From NCBI GenBank assembly GCA_002633005.1, contig NMRA01000032.1:228911-292910 (forward strand): 64,000 nt of DNA, given 5' to 3'. Origin of the DNA: Phoronis australis (taxonomy: Eukaryota > Phoronida > Phoronidae). A model generated the notes under the pieces. It made no database searches and had not been told where the DNA came from. It worked only from the letters and a program-made list of their open reading frames with translations. The position numbers and the translations under genes are program-made. This document shows positions 12,301-24,300 of the stretch, one piece after another (the stretch's first letter is position 1; each line of letters begins with the position of its first letter).

Positions 12301-15300
12301 ACAAGTATGCTATTCATTGCACAGATTTAGTTCACAAGCCCGTCATAGCATGGATAGATCTAGAGCCCAAGCCCAGGGGGCGCTCTAGTACACTACAGTT
12401 GGCAAATAGTAAAAAAAGAGTTCTACAAAATCGGTGATCAATATGAAACTGATGAGCATGAGGTCAGCTGATACAGGAAGTGGTGTCATATTAAAACTAA
12501 GCTAATAAGATGTGCACCTATATTCATATGGTGATTCTTAACTCAAATTAAAATGACTACCGGTAAAATCTCTCCAAATTCAACAGTAGATGGACCCGTA
12601 TTGCTCTGTTATTTACTTAAAAATTGTAATATTGCCCCTGGAGTGAATGTGTGCATGCGTGTGAGAATGTCCGGTTAAAAGATTTCTACATTTTCTTGAA
12701 AAGTACTTTGGAATACCAGTATCTTAAAACATTTAAAAATCTCTCCAACACAATATGGCCCAATAGTAAAATTTATTTCATCATTTTCTCCAGGCTACAC
12801 TGTACATCACCAAATTAAATGCAACTCCACGATCTGGTTTTGTACCACAGCTACAACCAAAAATTGTGGCCATTCACAACGATGTTAGAAGCCTTTGTAA
12901 AATCAAAAAAAATGCATTTTTGGTAATCATTTTTGTCCAAAATTGGTGAGATTTTACAGTAAGTAAAACTATTTCTCACCAAAATTGTTAGTGAAAGTTT
13001 TTATTTTCTCTATTCTTCAAATGAAGTTGATTACCTCGTAACAAGAAATGGAAACTTTCAAACACCAAATGTTGCTTCATGACACATTCAAAGCATGAAC
13101 CAAGTTAATAATAGTTAATAGGTCTTCTTCTTATGAGAAATTTGACAAAATAAAACCTCATTTGTCTGCCATATTGGTATACAAAACAACAAAACCACAT
13201 ATCTCTAACAACAAAACTGGCAAGTCATCAATCTTACTCGTATGTATCCCATTATGATCATCGTACTGGTGGCGATTACACAAAAACAAGTTGAACGTAA
13301 ATTACATAATGAACCATCACAGTCTACTCAATTGCAAGCAGCAAAGCTGGCAAGTCAATAATTCCTTCCCTGATTTCTGCAATCATGACCACACTCACCT
13401 TTTTCTTGACAAACTTGTCCCAGTAACTCTGTGGAAAGGACCTGGTACTCAGCACTATTTTGTCCCAGTGTAGGGCCAGTTCATCTTCCGCTGGCTGTTC
13501 CGCTATCCACATGCCCTCAAACTCCAACTTCCTGGATATGTCCTGGATAGTCAACAACAACGCTTTTGCCTTTAATTTATGATCTAAACTGTTTGCACTT
13601 ACAACACCACCAAAATGTTTGCCACTAATGCCAATGGTGGTAATTTTGGATTACGGGACACCCCCTAAAATTTTTCATAACTTTCCAGAAAGTTGAATTC
13701 AAGGAATTTCAAATTGGCTAAGAAACAAGTCTCTGCCTGAAGAACCACAAGAAGATATTTAAATGAAAGTTGCAAAATACACAAAATTACCATGGAAACT
13801 GGACATGAATTTATGAATGATTGTATATTTTATTTGTTTAAAATATGATTAAATTGTACTTATTGTTCAACATTTTAATATATTTACAGCCAGGAAGTAA
13901 TATTTTCAAACTACAGCAATAGTAACATGCTATTCTCTTAAGCTGCTGACGAGTCTCTTGTTACGCACAAATTTCGTGTCCAACACAAAACGGGGCCTGT
14001 ACCCAGCAAAGAAAGCAAGCAAAAAAATTCCCATGAGGTTAGGTGAACAGTCTCTACTTGATTTACAAGTCGTGATTAACCTTAGGTTTTTGTCCTCCAT
14101 CTGAATACATTTCAAGTGCCACTTACCTTTTCTCTCTTGAAGATGACTAATGGCACCTTAAGGTAATAATAAGCAACCAGCATTGAGAAGGCAGTGATGG
14201 AGTGCAGGATGGCCAGCATACGGAGGAGATAACTCATCATCAACAGAGACTGGGGCATGGAGATAATCTCTATGGCATCGGCTACTTCACCCGCCACTTC
14301 TGTTCCATTAGCGTCAGTACCATTGGCATCGGTTCCATTGGCATCGGTTCCATTGACGTCGACTGCGGCTGAAGTGTCGACACTGCTTCCGCTGCCGCTA
14401 GGATCCGTAGACATGACCTGTTAAGTACGCATCACGATGAGCATCAATACAGCAACAGTGTGCACAGAAATATCAAGACTAACACTGCACTCGGACGCAC
14501 AATTTTTACGAGGAGGATGATCAATCAATTAAAACGAACGTTCATAACAGCATCCTATCGTGAGAAATAAGCACACCATAAAATCTCAAAAATTTAGGAC
14601 ACACTATGGCGGACAGGTGGAATTTTATTTTCTCGTCGTTTCATAAATGACTTACAGTACCAGAATAATGCTTTGACATAACTAATTTCTGTACCATATA
14701 GTTACCAGCGCAAAATACTTTGAAAAATTGTGGCCATTCACAACAATGTTAGAAACCCTTAAAAATGAAAAGTATAATTTCGGCAGCCAATTACTTTTGT
14801 CCAAACTTGATGAGCGTTTACCAAAAAGCTTATATTAAGTCAAATCTCGCGCAATGATCAAGGACAAACAGGACCTAACCACAAATGTAAATAGAATGTT
14901 GGCTTCTAATGGAGGCAAATCTGTCGCCTAATTCGGGGTTGGACAATAGTGTTTGATGAAGTTTTTTCAGATGGCCAATCATATGTCCCATTTGACTTCT
15001 GATAAGGCGATGTGTGAATACTGTATTAAATGGAATCAAAGTTATAAACTTCTGTTAAATTTTGTGGCTAAACACTCCACTGACATTTCCATACCAATTT
15101 ATTTAATAAGAACACTTACTACTTCTTAATCATATTTTAATTTTCAAATGTGACACATCATCTTTCTTCACAACTACCAATATCTCTTGGGCACAGCAAT
15201 GCTTGCTGGTTGAGCAAACTTCCTTACTTAAAGAGTTTTCTTCTAAAGGGTGAAGAGGACGATAATCATTTTGCCCTGTTTAGCTGGCTAAAAACGAAAA

Positions 15301-18300
15301 CTAAACTAGACCTTAATTTACTCTCATAAAATCAGTCTCATAATATTTTTTACTGACAGGATTCCATTTCTGTTACCAACGAGAACATCGAAACTATCAA
15401 CGCGTCTGAGTTTATTGAGATTGGCCCAATCTTAAAATGGCAAATTCGAAAAAAGCACATGTAAGCAGTGATTGTGACTTGAGTTCTTTTTTTCTGATGT
15501 CATTTACTTTGGACTCCTTGTGCACAACTTAATTTTTGGAACACGTCCATTGTTTCTCAGGTGATCACCCAGCTCCAAAATTTCCAAATTTTCACTTTTA
15601 ATCGACGATACTCGGTTTACCACCCACACTAAATTATACCATCGAGACATCCTTAAAAGGGCACGTGCCTTTATGAACACCAGTTTCCTCAGAGAACGGG
15701 TAGCTCCCAAAATGGATGCAACATGCTTAACTAGGAGTAACAATAAATCAGTTTCAGTGAGAAATTTGCCTCACCTGGGTTCTCATATTGTGATAATGTA
15801 TCTTTCTGGGAATGAATCCATTGAACCCATTGAGTACAACATGCCCACATCCTGACCTCCCAAAATTTTGTTTTTAAGCACTCGTGCTCGGCTTAATGCC
15901 TCCCAATTATTGTATTCCCAAATTTAAGTACCCTGGGTGGTGACACAAACGAGTATGGTAATTACCTCCACTCAAAAGAAAAGATCTTATATTGAAAAAA
16001 ACTGCATATCGTATTACCTGATTACCAACAACTACTTACTTGGAAGAAAAGAAGGAAGAAGTTGATCAGGAAGGCAAGTGCCAAGGCGGTCAGTTTGAAG
16101 TTGTAAAAGTTGCGGGCAAACATACTGAGGATGTACTTGCTGTAGTCGAAGTTGGACTCCTTTGTCTCATACGGCACCTCTTCACCGCCCTCACTTGGCT
16201 CCTCCTGTTGGCCAACGCTGCTGTTCAGAGCAGCTTTACCTGCAGGTTCTCTGTGAAAACATCATGAGTCAATTCATTTTCATCTCATTTGTATGTTAAG
16301 GCTTTGTCATTACTCAATGGTGTGAACCTCATAAGTGAGCTGTTGTATTCAGTGAGAGGCATGCATCTGACTTTGTATAAGCTGTTGCTGAAGCCAAATT
16401 GTCTAAGAAAATGTCCTGTGGTAGACAAGAGGAGGGCAAGTTTAAGGGAAATTTGAATACGACAGCTTGTACACAGCAAAGCAGGATGAATGACTGGAAA
16501 TTCAAGATGCACAAAAGACGACAATGGGATGCTCCAACTGAATGTCTACGAATACATCGGGTCACATTTCTACACCACTTGCAGCCACAGGGGACTGAAT
16601 TTGAGCTTCCACCTCTTGGATTGATTGGTTAAGTTGTTATGTAAGATGTCGTGACCAGAACAACTACTTACGGCTTAGACTCCTTCTTGACTGGTTTTGC
16701 AGGCACGTCGCCAGCCGCTTCACTTCTTACTTCCTCTTCAGATGGCGCTGGCCTTTCTCCGAGGGAATACCTATAGGACAGAGATGCAATGAAGTTTTAA
16801 ACAAACACCAATATGTGAGAAAAAAAATCAATCGCTACCCGTTCATGTGTATCGTAGTATTACTAGGTCACAAGTCAGACACGTTTTCTTGAAAACAGTG
16901 CGGCAATGTTCCTTTACTTAATTCATGGCCTTCGTCAATGTTTCTCCATTTCGCAAAATGCTGTTTGCCAGATTTGGTCAAGCTGCGTAGTATCTGCAGC
17001 AGGACACAATAAAAAACCTTACTGTATTGCTATTGTGGCATGTTGTAGTTCCCAAAGGACATGACTCGGACTCCAACTGCGCTATATTGCTCATCATGTA
17101 TTCTGGAGCATTAACAGTATACCCCCTCCAATGAACTGGAGAAAACATCATGCAAAAGGATAAAGATTTTTGCAAAACATATTAAGTTAATGTTTAACAA
17201 TGAAGCAAGTTTCCTTAAATCAACAACAGTAAGTAAAAACTGAGCAAATGGATATTTTCATGTCACATGCGACAGTAGCGTGGTTGAACAACAGGAAAGA
17301 CTTGAAAATATCTCATGAAATATCTCCCAGCTGCAACATTCACGGCGCAGCTACACTGAAAATGACATACTCGGTCCCACGATCTGTCTCCGTCTTGCTG
17401 ATCTTGACGCCAAACGCCATCAAGTTCTCGTTAGCAGGCTCCTCAGTGACAATGTCAGCAGGACTATGCAGCACTGGTATGGCATCTACTGGCATGAGTG
17501 CCTTAGGCAGGTCTGGGGGAGGTTCTTGCAGGCTCTTGTCACCAATCATCATGGCGACGATCCAGCGGACAAATGTCCTGCAAGTAGATGGAGTATGAAA
17601 AATCAGTTGGTAGTGGTAGTGATAGTGGTGGCGTGATTTTGATGAAGGGCTATTGGAGTCGTTGGTGGTTGTGTAGGAATGATATTGATGGTGTTAAAGG
17701 GGTTATTGGTGTTGATGGTGGTGGAATGATATTGTTGGTGTTAAAGGGGTTGTCGGTGTTGATAATGGTTGTCATGGAATGATATTGATAATGTTGAAGG
17801 AGCTATTGGTGTTGATGATGGTGGTGATGGAATGATATTGATGGTGTTGAAGGAGCTATTGGCGTTGATGATGGGGGTGGTAGCAATGCATAAATTAAAT
17901 TAAGAATGAATACTGCATATAAAGGAACCTACCAAACAATGTGGAAGATGACTGAGATTATTGTAAAGACGATCTTGAAGTTGAGTTTGAAGAACGCCCA
18001 GATAAGCTCCAGGAACGTCATACTTCTTAGCGTTCTGTAGCTTCCCTTTAAGTTCGTCCACGTAAAGAAGGACAGAAACATGGCTATGCTGTCATATATA
18101 AAGTTGTAGCCCAGCTTAGCAGCACCGAGAAGGCCTCTGTAATGAATAGTCATTGGAGATCTACTCAAATCAACTCAAAGTATTCCAATACGTTACAATC
18201 ATGTAAACAAAGTAACACACAATCATCCACACACCTCTCTGATGAATTCACTATAATTTGGCAGTAATCTTTCTCGTATAAATATTTCATTAAAGACACA

Positions 18301-21300
18301 ACTTCAGTTTTAACAATTATAATTTCAGTTCTTTTGAACTCATTAAAATCTCACCAATTTTAAACAAAAATAATTGCTAAAGACGGCTTTTTTTCATTAT
18401 TAAATATAGATTATTACATGGCGAAATCGTTATCTCCCGCAATCTAAAGCCAGAGTGGATTTTGGATTATTTTCCAAAATCCACGTAGGCTCTAGATAAG
18501 GGGGATAACGACTGAAAACGTGTAATAAATAATCTATTTATACCACATACTGAACGAGAAACATAGCAATGAATCAATCTATCTTTCTCGACTCGCCTCG
18601 ACTTTGTAACTACTTTCTATGTCAGAGGCCCGGGGTTGAAGGTCATGACCTTTTAAGAAAAGCCGAGCTATTTTTGTCAAAATGTTTTTACTCAACAACG
18701 ATTGAGAATTTAAACAAAAATAGAAATAAAGTGAATCTATAAATTAAGTTTTAGCAATAGGTCTAGCTTACTACACATTTTATCATGCTAAGCTTTGACC
18801 GTGAAAATATCGTCTGCTAAAGTTGGTTACCGTTGGTTAGTGAGTATAATGCCCAAGTCAAAGGATCCTGACAACACAATGCCTGCATTCAAATTAGAGA
18901 TCGATGATTTACAAATGAGAGAAAATGAGAGATAAATTTCACTGAATTAAACTATCATTTTTATCAAAATTATGCTTCTTATTTTTCATAGCGTATAAAC
19001 ATCGGTACAATGCCGTTTGTTGAACATGCAATTATTGCACGTGCTCATTTAAGTATTCAATTATCACATTCGATGACGTCAGCCGCTGAGTGGTGCAGTG
19101 GTAATTAAAAAGTTGACGACTCGAAACTCTTGCGGAGTGAGTTCGAAACTGGCCTCAGTTCACGCCAAAATGTTATTCAACACTGTTGAATAACTAAAAG
19201 GGTTATTTAACGGCTGTATTGGTAATTCTAGACTGATATTGTGGTATAAATGCTTCTAATGTTGTAAATACCCATTATATCCTAGCTAACTTCAGTCCGA
19301 CAAGAACTTTGGTATATAATATAAAATTTATAACATTTTAACTTGGTGCTACTCATCTTTCTTGGAAAAAAATGAAAAAATTCACTTATTCGCCATCTTA
19401 TGTCCTGAATTACTGAGACTTTACTGTTCATTTACTTTGCAAAAAACAATGTTGCGTCACTTCAAGAGGTGGGCAGTGCGCTCTTTTCACATCTGAGTCA
19501 GCTAAGCTTGTTTTGCCTTCTTGGTACACATAAATCGAGTAATCGTGCAACACTCACCCTTGTTCTGATGGCGCAGCTCCACCTGTCAGCTGCATCATCC
19601 TCATGGCTTGTTCTTCAGCACTGATGTCATTGGCATGCTGCATCTGAACAGGAAGTGTGATAACATGCATAATGGACTGGTCCATGATTTTATGAGGGGT
19701 GTGCAATATAAATTTATTATGTTAATAGATATTTACATCCAACATGTTTGCAGGCTTGAAATACTTAATAATATGAAATATTATTTAAATCAGTTACAGT
19801 GTTGCTTTAACAGATGAAAAATAATTATGCCTTCTTGGAAACTGTTAACAACACAGCTGCTCAATTTGCATGTTGCTTTGTGTGAGGGACATGATGTCCT
19901 ACCACGTACTGCACATTGTACATGGCAGCTCTATCATCGGTGCTAACATCCAATTAAGTCAGTTCTGTGCTCCCAATTGAAAGTTTCAGTTAACCCTAAC
20001 CAACAGCATGCTGCACCTATAAAAGGGGTCCTAAAACTCATGAGGTCATGATTTTTACAGTCAACAGGCACAAAGTTCATTGGTATAACAGGGGCATCAT
20101 TTGGGAGTATAGACAAGACCAGGCAGCTCAAGGAGGTCATTGAATTCAATGGACCACTGTGTTTGCATTAGGAACATTCACTTATGTTTCATGATCGAAA
20201 GACGGTACTTTTCCATCTGGCCCAGGTCCGTCATTAAGAAATCCAAATTACTAAAAGGGAGTTACTGTCACAGTCACCATACTTATTGTCCTCGTATCTT
20301 TGTGTCCCTTAGTTTTAGCACATTGGGATAAGTTTTCCTCATAAAAAGCAAATGGATTATTATGAAATATGGTACAAACCTCAAATATCGTGTCTTCACA
20401 AAAGTTAACAAACAACTCCAGTTTTTCCTTATCGCCACCTTCGTTGACACAATTGTGCAAGAACGATCTCTTCGAGTCCTGCAAATACACCACATAGTCA
20501 TTTTAACTCCTCTTCCTAAAGAATCAGTGCTTTTCAATACAAGTAATATTAGCCTGTAAGAATTTAGAATGTAAAAGCTCTACCTTAAAGCCAATAAAAA
20601 CCACATTCTTTTTTTTTAAAACATCAACTTTCTTCCTCCAGAGGGACATACTGCCTTGCCAATTTAAACTAAACCAAAGTGACGGTCCCAGACTGAAGCA
20701 ATAACAACTTCTTCTCAAGCTTAAAGCTCATTTCTAAATCTGAATATGCAAGGTAAGCGGCCAAAACCAAATGTTGGTCTTTGATAAAAGGCACAAATTC
20801 ATTATTTCCTCTTTAAATGGAAAATCTGACTTCACAATGACATCTATGGCTGAAAACTCGGTTTCACCTTAATTTGTGGTTTCTCCCACTGGTCGATATG
20901 TTGCTGCTTGATTTCAAAGTAGACTCGCTCTATGCGGTTGGCACTGCCCATGATTTCTATACGACCTAGANCTAACTGGTATTATAGCATGCCAGGCATA
21001 CAACACTTATAACCTCCCTGTGGCCGGTTCGCCCCCACGCTTGCCGACGTACTTGTTTACCGGTTTAACCACAATGCAACATTCTGACCCATTTCCAATA
21101 TGGCGGCGTTGCAACTCCGCTATTAAGTCAGTTCTGGGCTCCCAATTGAAAGTTTCAGTTAACCCTAACCAACAGCATGCTGCACCAATAAAAGGGGTCC
21201 TAAAACTCATGAGGTCATGATTTTTACAGTCAACAGGCACAAAGTTCATTGGTATAACAGGGGCATCATTTGGGAGTATAGACAAGACCAGGCAGCTCAA

Positions 21301-24300
21301 GGTCATTGAATTCAATGGACCACTGTGTTTGCATTAGGAACATTCACTTATGTTTCATGATCGAAAGACGGTACTTTTCCATCTGGCCCAGGTCCGTCAT
21401 AAAGAAATCCAAATTACTAAAAGGGAGTTACTGTCACAGTCACCATACTTATTGTTCTCGTATCTTTGTGACCCTTAGTTTTAGCACATTGGGATAAGTT
21501 TTCCTCACAAAAAGCAAATGGAATATTATGAAATATGGTACAAACCTCAAATATCGTGTCTTCACAAAAGTTAACAAACAACTCCAGTTTTTCCTTATCG
21601 CCACCTTCGTTGACACAATTGTGCAAGAACGATCTCTTCGAGTCCTGCAAACACACCACATAGTCATTTTAACTCCTCTTCCTAAAGAATCAGTGCTTTT
21701 CAATACAAGTAATATTAGCCTGTAAGAATTTAGAATGTAAAAGCTCTACCTTAAAGCCAATAAAAACCACATTCTTTTCTTTTTTAAAACATCAACTTTC
21801 TTCCTCCAGAGGGACATACTGCCTTGCCAATTTAAACTAAACCAATGTGACATGCGGTCCCAGACTTAAGCAATAACAACTTCTTCTCAAGCTTAAAGCT
21901 CATTTCTAAATCTGAATATGCAAGGTAAGCGGCCAAAACCAAATGTTGGTCTTTGATAAAAGGCACAAATTCATTATTTCCTCTTTAAATGGAAAATCTG
22001 ACTTCACAATGACATCTATGGCTGAAAACTCGGTTTCACCTTAATTTGTGGTTTCTCCCACTGGTCGATATGTTGCTGCTTGATTTCAAAGTAGACTCGC
22101 TCTATGCGGTTGGCACTGCCCATGATTTCTATACGACCTAGATATGGTTCAAAGTAGTCCAGCACAGAGCGGGCCCTCTCCAGGAACCTCTCGAGCCTGA
22201 GCGACAGAAAAATATATTTAAAGTAAAGATTTATTTAAAAACAAGTCAATACATGTGAAACAGATAATACAGAATTTCATGAACCACAAGAGCACAACTA
22301 ACATACAGTAGAAGATATAGGTTAAAAATACATCTCTCCATCTCTAAAACAAAGGAATACTTTTGCCTGTCATCAAAAATATTGTAACACAGAGCTGCAT
22401 AATTCACACAATAGTTTACTCTGCTAAAATAATATCAGTAATAGCTATCAGTATCTTATCACAGTGAAGAGGCATCAATGTACAACTAAAAAATTCAAAG
22501 GAAACTACACTATGCTTTGCCCACAGTTTAAATACACAACATTACATGCCATTTTCCCTGCTGCATAAAACATGCAATTGTCACCATAGCCAAAATAACT
22601 AATCTTGTCTGAGCCAGCATCAGAAACACACAACACATAGACCAGGTAATTCCTAAAATAACAAATCAAACTGGTGACAGTCATCTAAGGAAGAAGTACA
22701 GTGTATCAAGTGTGCATAACTCACCTGGGGTCACTAGTGTGTTCCGAGAGGTTGGTGAATAGGAGGGCTACGTTGAAGCCAATGTCTTTGGCTGGATTGT
22801 GGAACCTTTCAGTGAACTCATTGAAGTCCACCTTGCCATCTTGGTTGGCATCCACACACATCATAATGTAATCAATCTCTTCACTATAAATGGACAGTTA
22901 AAATCTTTAAGTATTGATTAATATTGTTTGCTTAGTCTTTAAGCCCACTTTATGTCAAAAAATTAATTAGATACTTACAGTTATAAGGTGGATCACAAAG
23001 TGTTCTTCAACCAGATTCAAAGTGATTTTTGGGTCCGGGGTATAACCCCTGTACTGGAAACTCAACTCGAAAATTGTGTCCAATAGCACGTATGCCATGC
23101 TTTGAGTACACTAATTACAAATTTACAATTGAATCATCCAATGTGTTTAGTTAAGTTTTGAGTCTCGGTCTGTGTCCTAGTCAAGTCTGTGTTCGGAGAT
23201 TAGATCTAGGGCCAATTTGGAAGAACTGGAGCCTACTTAGTGCTCAAGACTCAGTTAAAGAAGCATGGCTTGACCCGGATGGTCACTTTATGTGCAATAC
23301 CCGGCCTCAAGCACTGACAAACTTTCAAGTTTCCACTAAGCCCTAAGTTGCTCCTAATCTGAATAAGAAACAAGTTGAGACCTGCAGTTTTTTATCGTTC
23401 ATAAATAAAAAGAAACAGCTGATGAAAAAGTAGTAAAAGGACAATTCTGTAATAAAATTGTTGTCATTAAAATTTCAACTTCTTATCACAAAGATAAGAC
23501 TCTTTAATTTGTTAATAACTGAAACTTTTCAGCAGTTTCCAATGAAACAAACAATTTTAATATTTACATCATAAAACTTTTCTTACCAGCAAGACATTAC
23601 ATACTCCAAACTCATTTGTTACACTGCTATTACAACATTTTAGAATTAAAATTAAAACTTTATTGAAAATTTCTGAAAATATAAAAGTCTTACTCGTGAA
23701 TGCAACAAATCCGTTAGTAAAATCAGAACTCAACATAAAATGGAATATCCAAGACATGCATAAAATAAACAATGTCAACAGGACATCTTGAGAGACGGTT
23801 TCCATTCAACATGTGATTATGGCACGCAGAGAAAGGAACAGTGAGAGATCAATAGTCAAGGCAAAGAAGTCACAAAACTCAGAGGTATGAAATGTGATAA
23901 TAGTATATAAAATAATATAAAAATCATCAGTATCAATATCAGTATCTATATCAATATCAGTATCAATACAGTTGTGTCTTCTGAAGAGAATGCAGTCAGT
24001 ATGATAGATTCTGAGATTGCATGTCATTTGTCAGATCAAACTACTGAAGATTATCATGCCAGCAGAATTTTCTTTCGACATTCTTCGTTTTTGCAGTTAT
24101 ACCAAAATGCAGACATACGCAGCATCATTAAAGTTAGTGCGGCCCGAATGTATGTCTTTTGTGAGATCATTAAAATGTTGACCACATCATCACTAATCAA
24201 CAAGCGTACATTTTAGCCAAGGTCTTTAAGCAAATTGCAACATAAATGACAGTTTATGTGGATAATCTTTAACAAAGTATCCCCAAATGTGGTTAGTATT

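Larger units (their letters stand above)
19953..20970. repeat. Tandem large duplication, unit 1 (haplotypic)
   Basis: Nearly identical to 21121-22139, with scattered SNPs and small indels. It contains RYR exon 33 and a cut exon 32 and ends at the N at 20971. Confidence 0.9.

Noticed and set aside
16978-17175. 54-bp candidate microexon ending CAATACA/gtaagg at about 17020 to bridge exons 36 and 37
   Set aside because: Length is a multiple of three, so it does not repair the phase, and it meets a stop in the relevant frame.
19083-19165. Functional tRNA gene
   Set aside because: A and B boxes only; no acceptor-stem pairing or plausible anticodon arm could be drawn.
23806-24027. DTDIDID-rich minus-strand frame
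   Set aside because: Translation of a 6-bp microsatellite.
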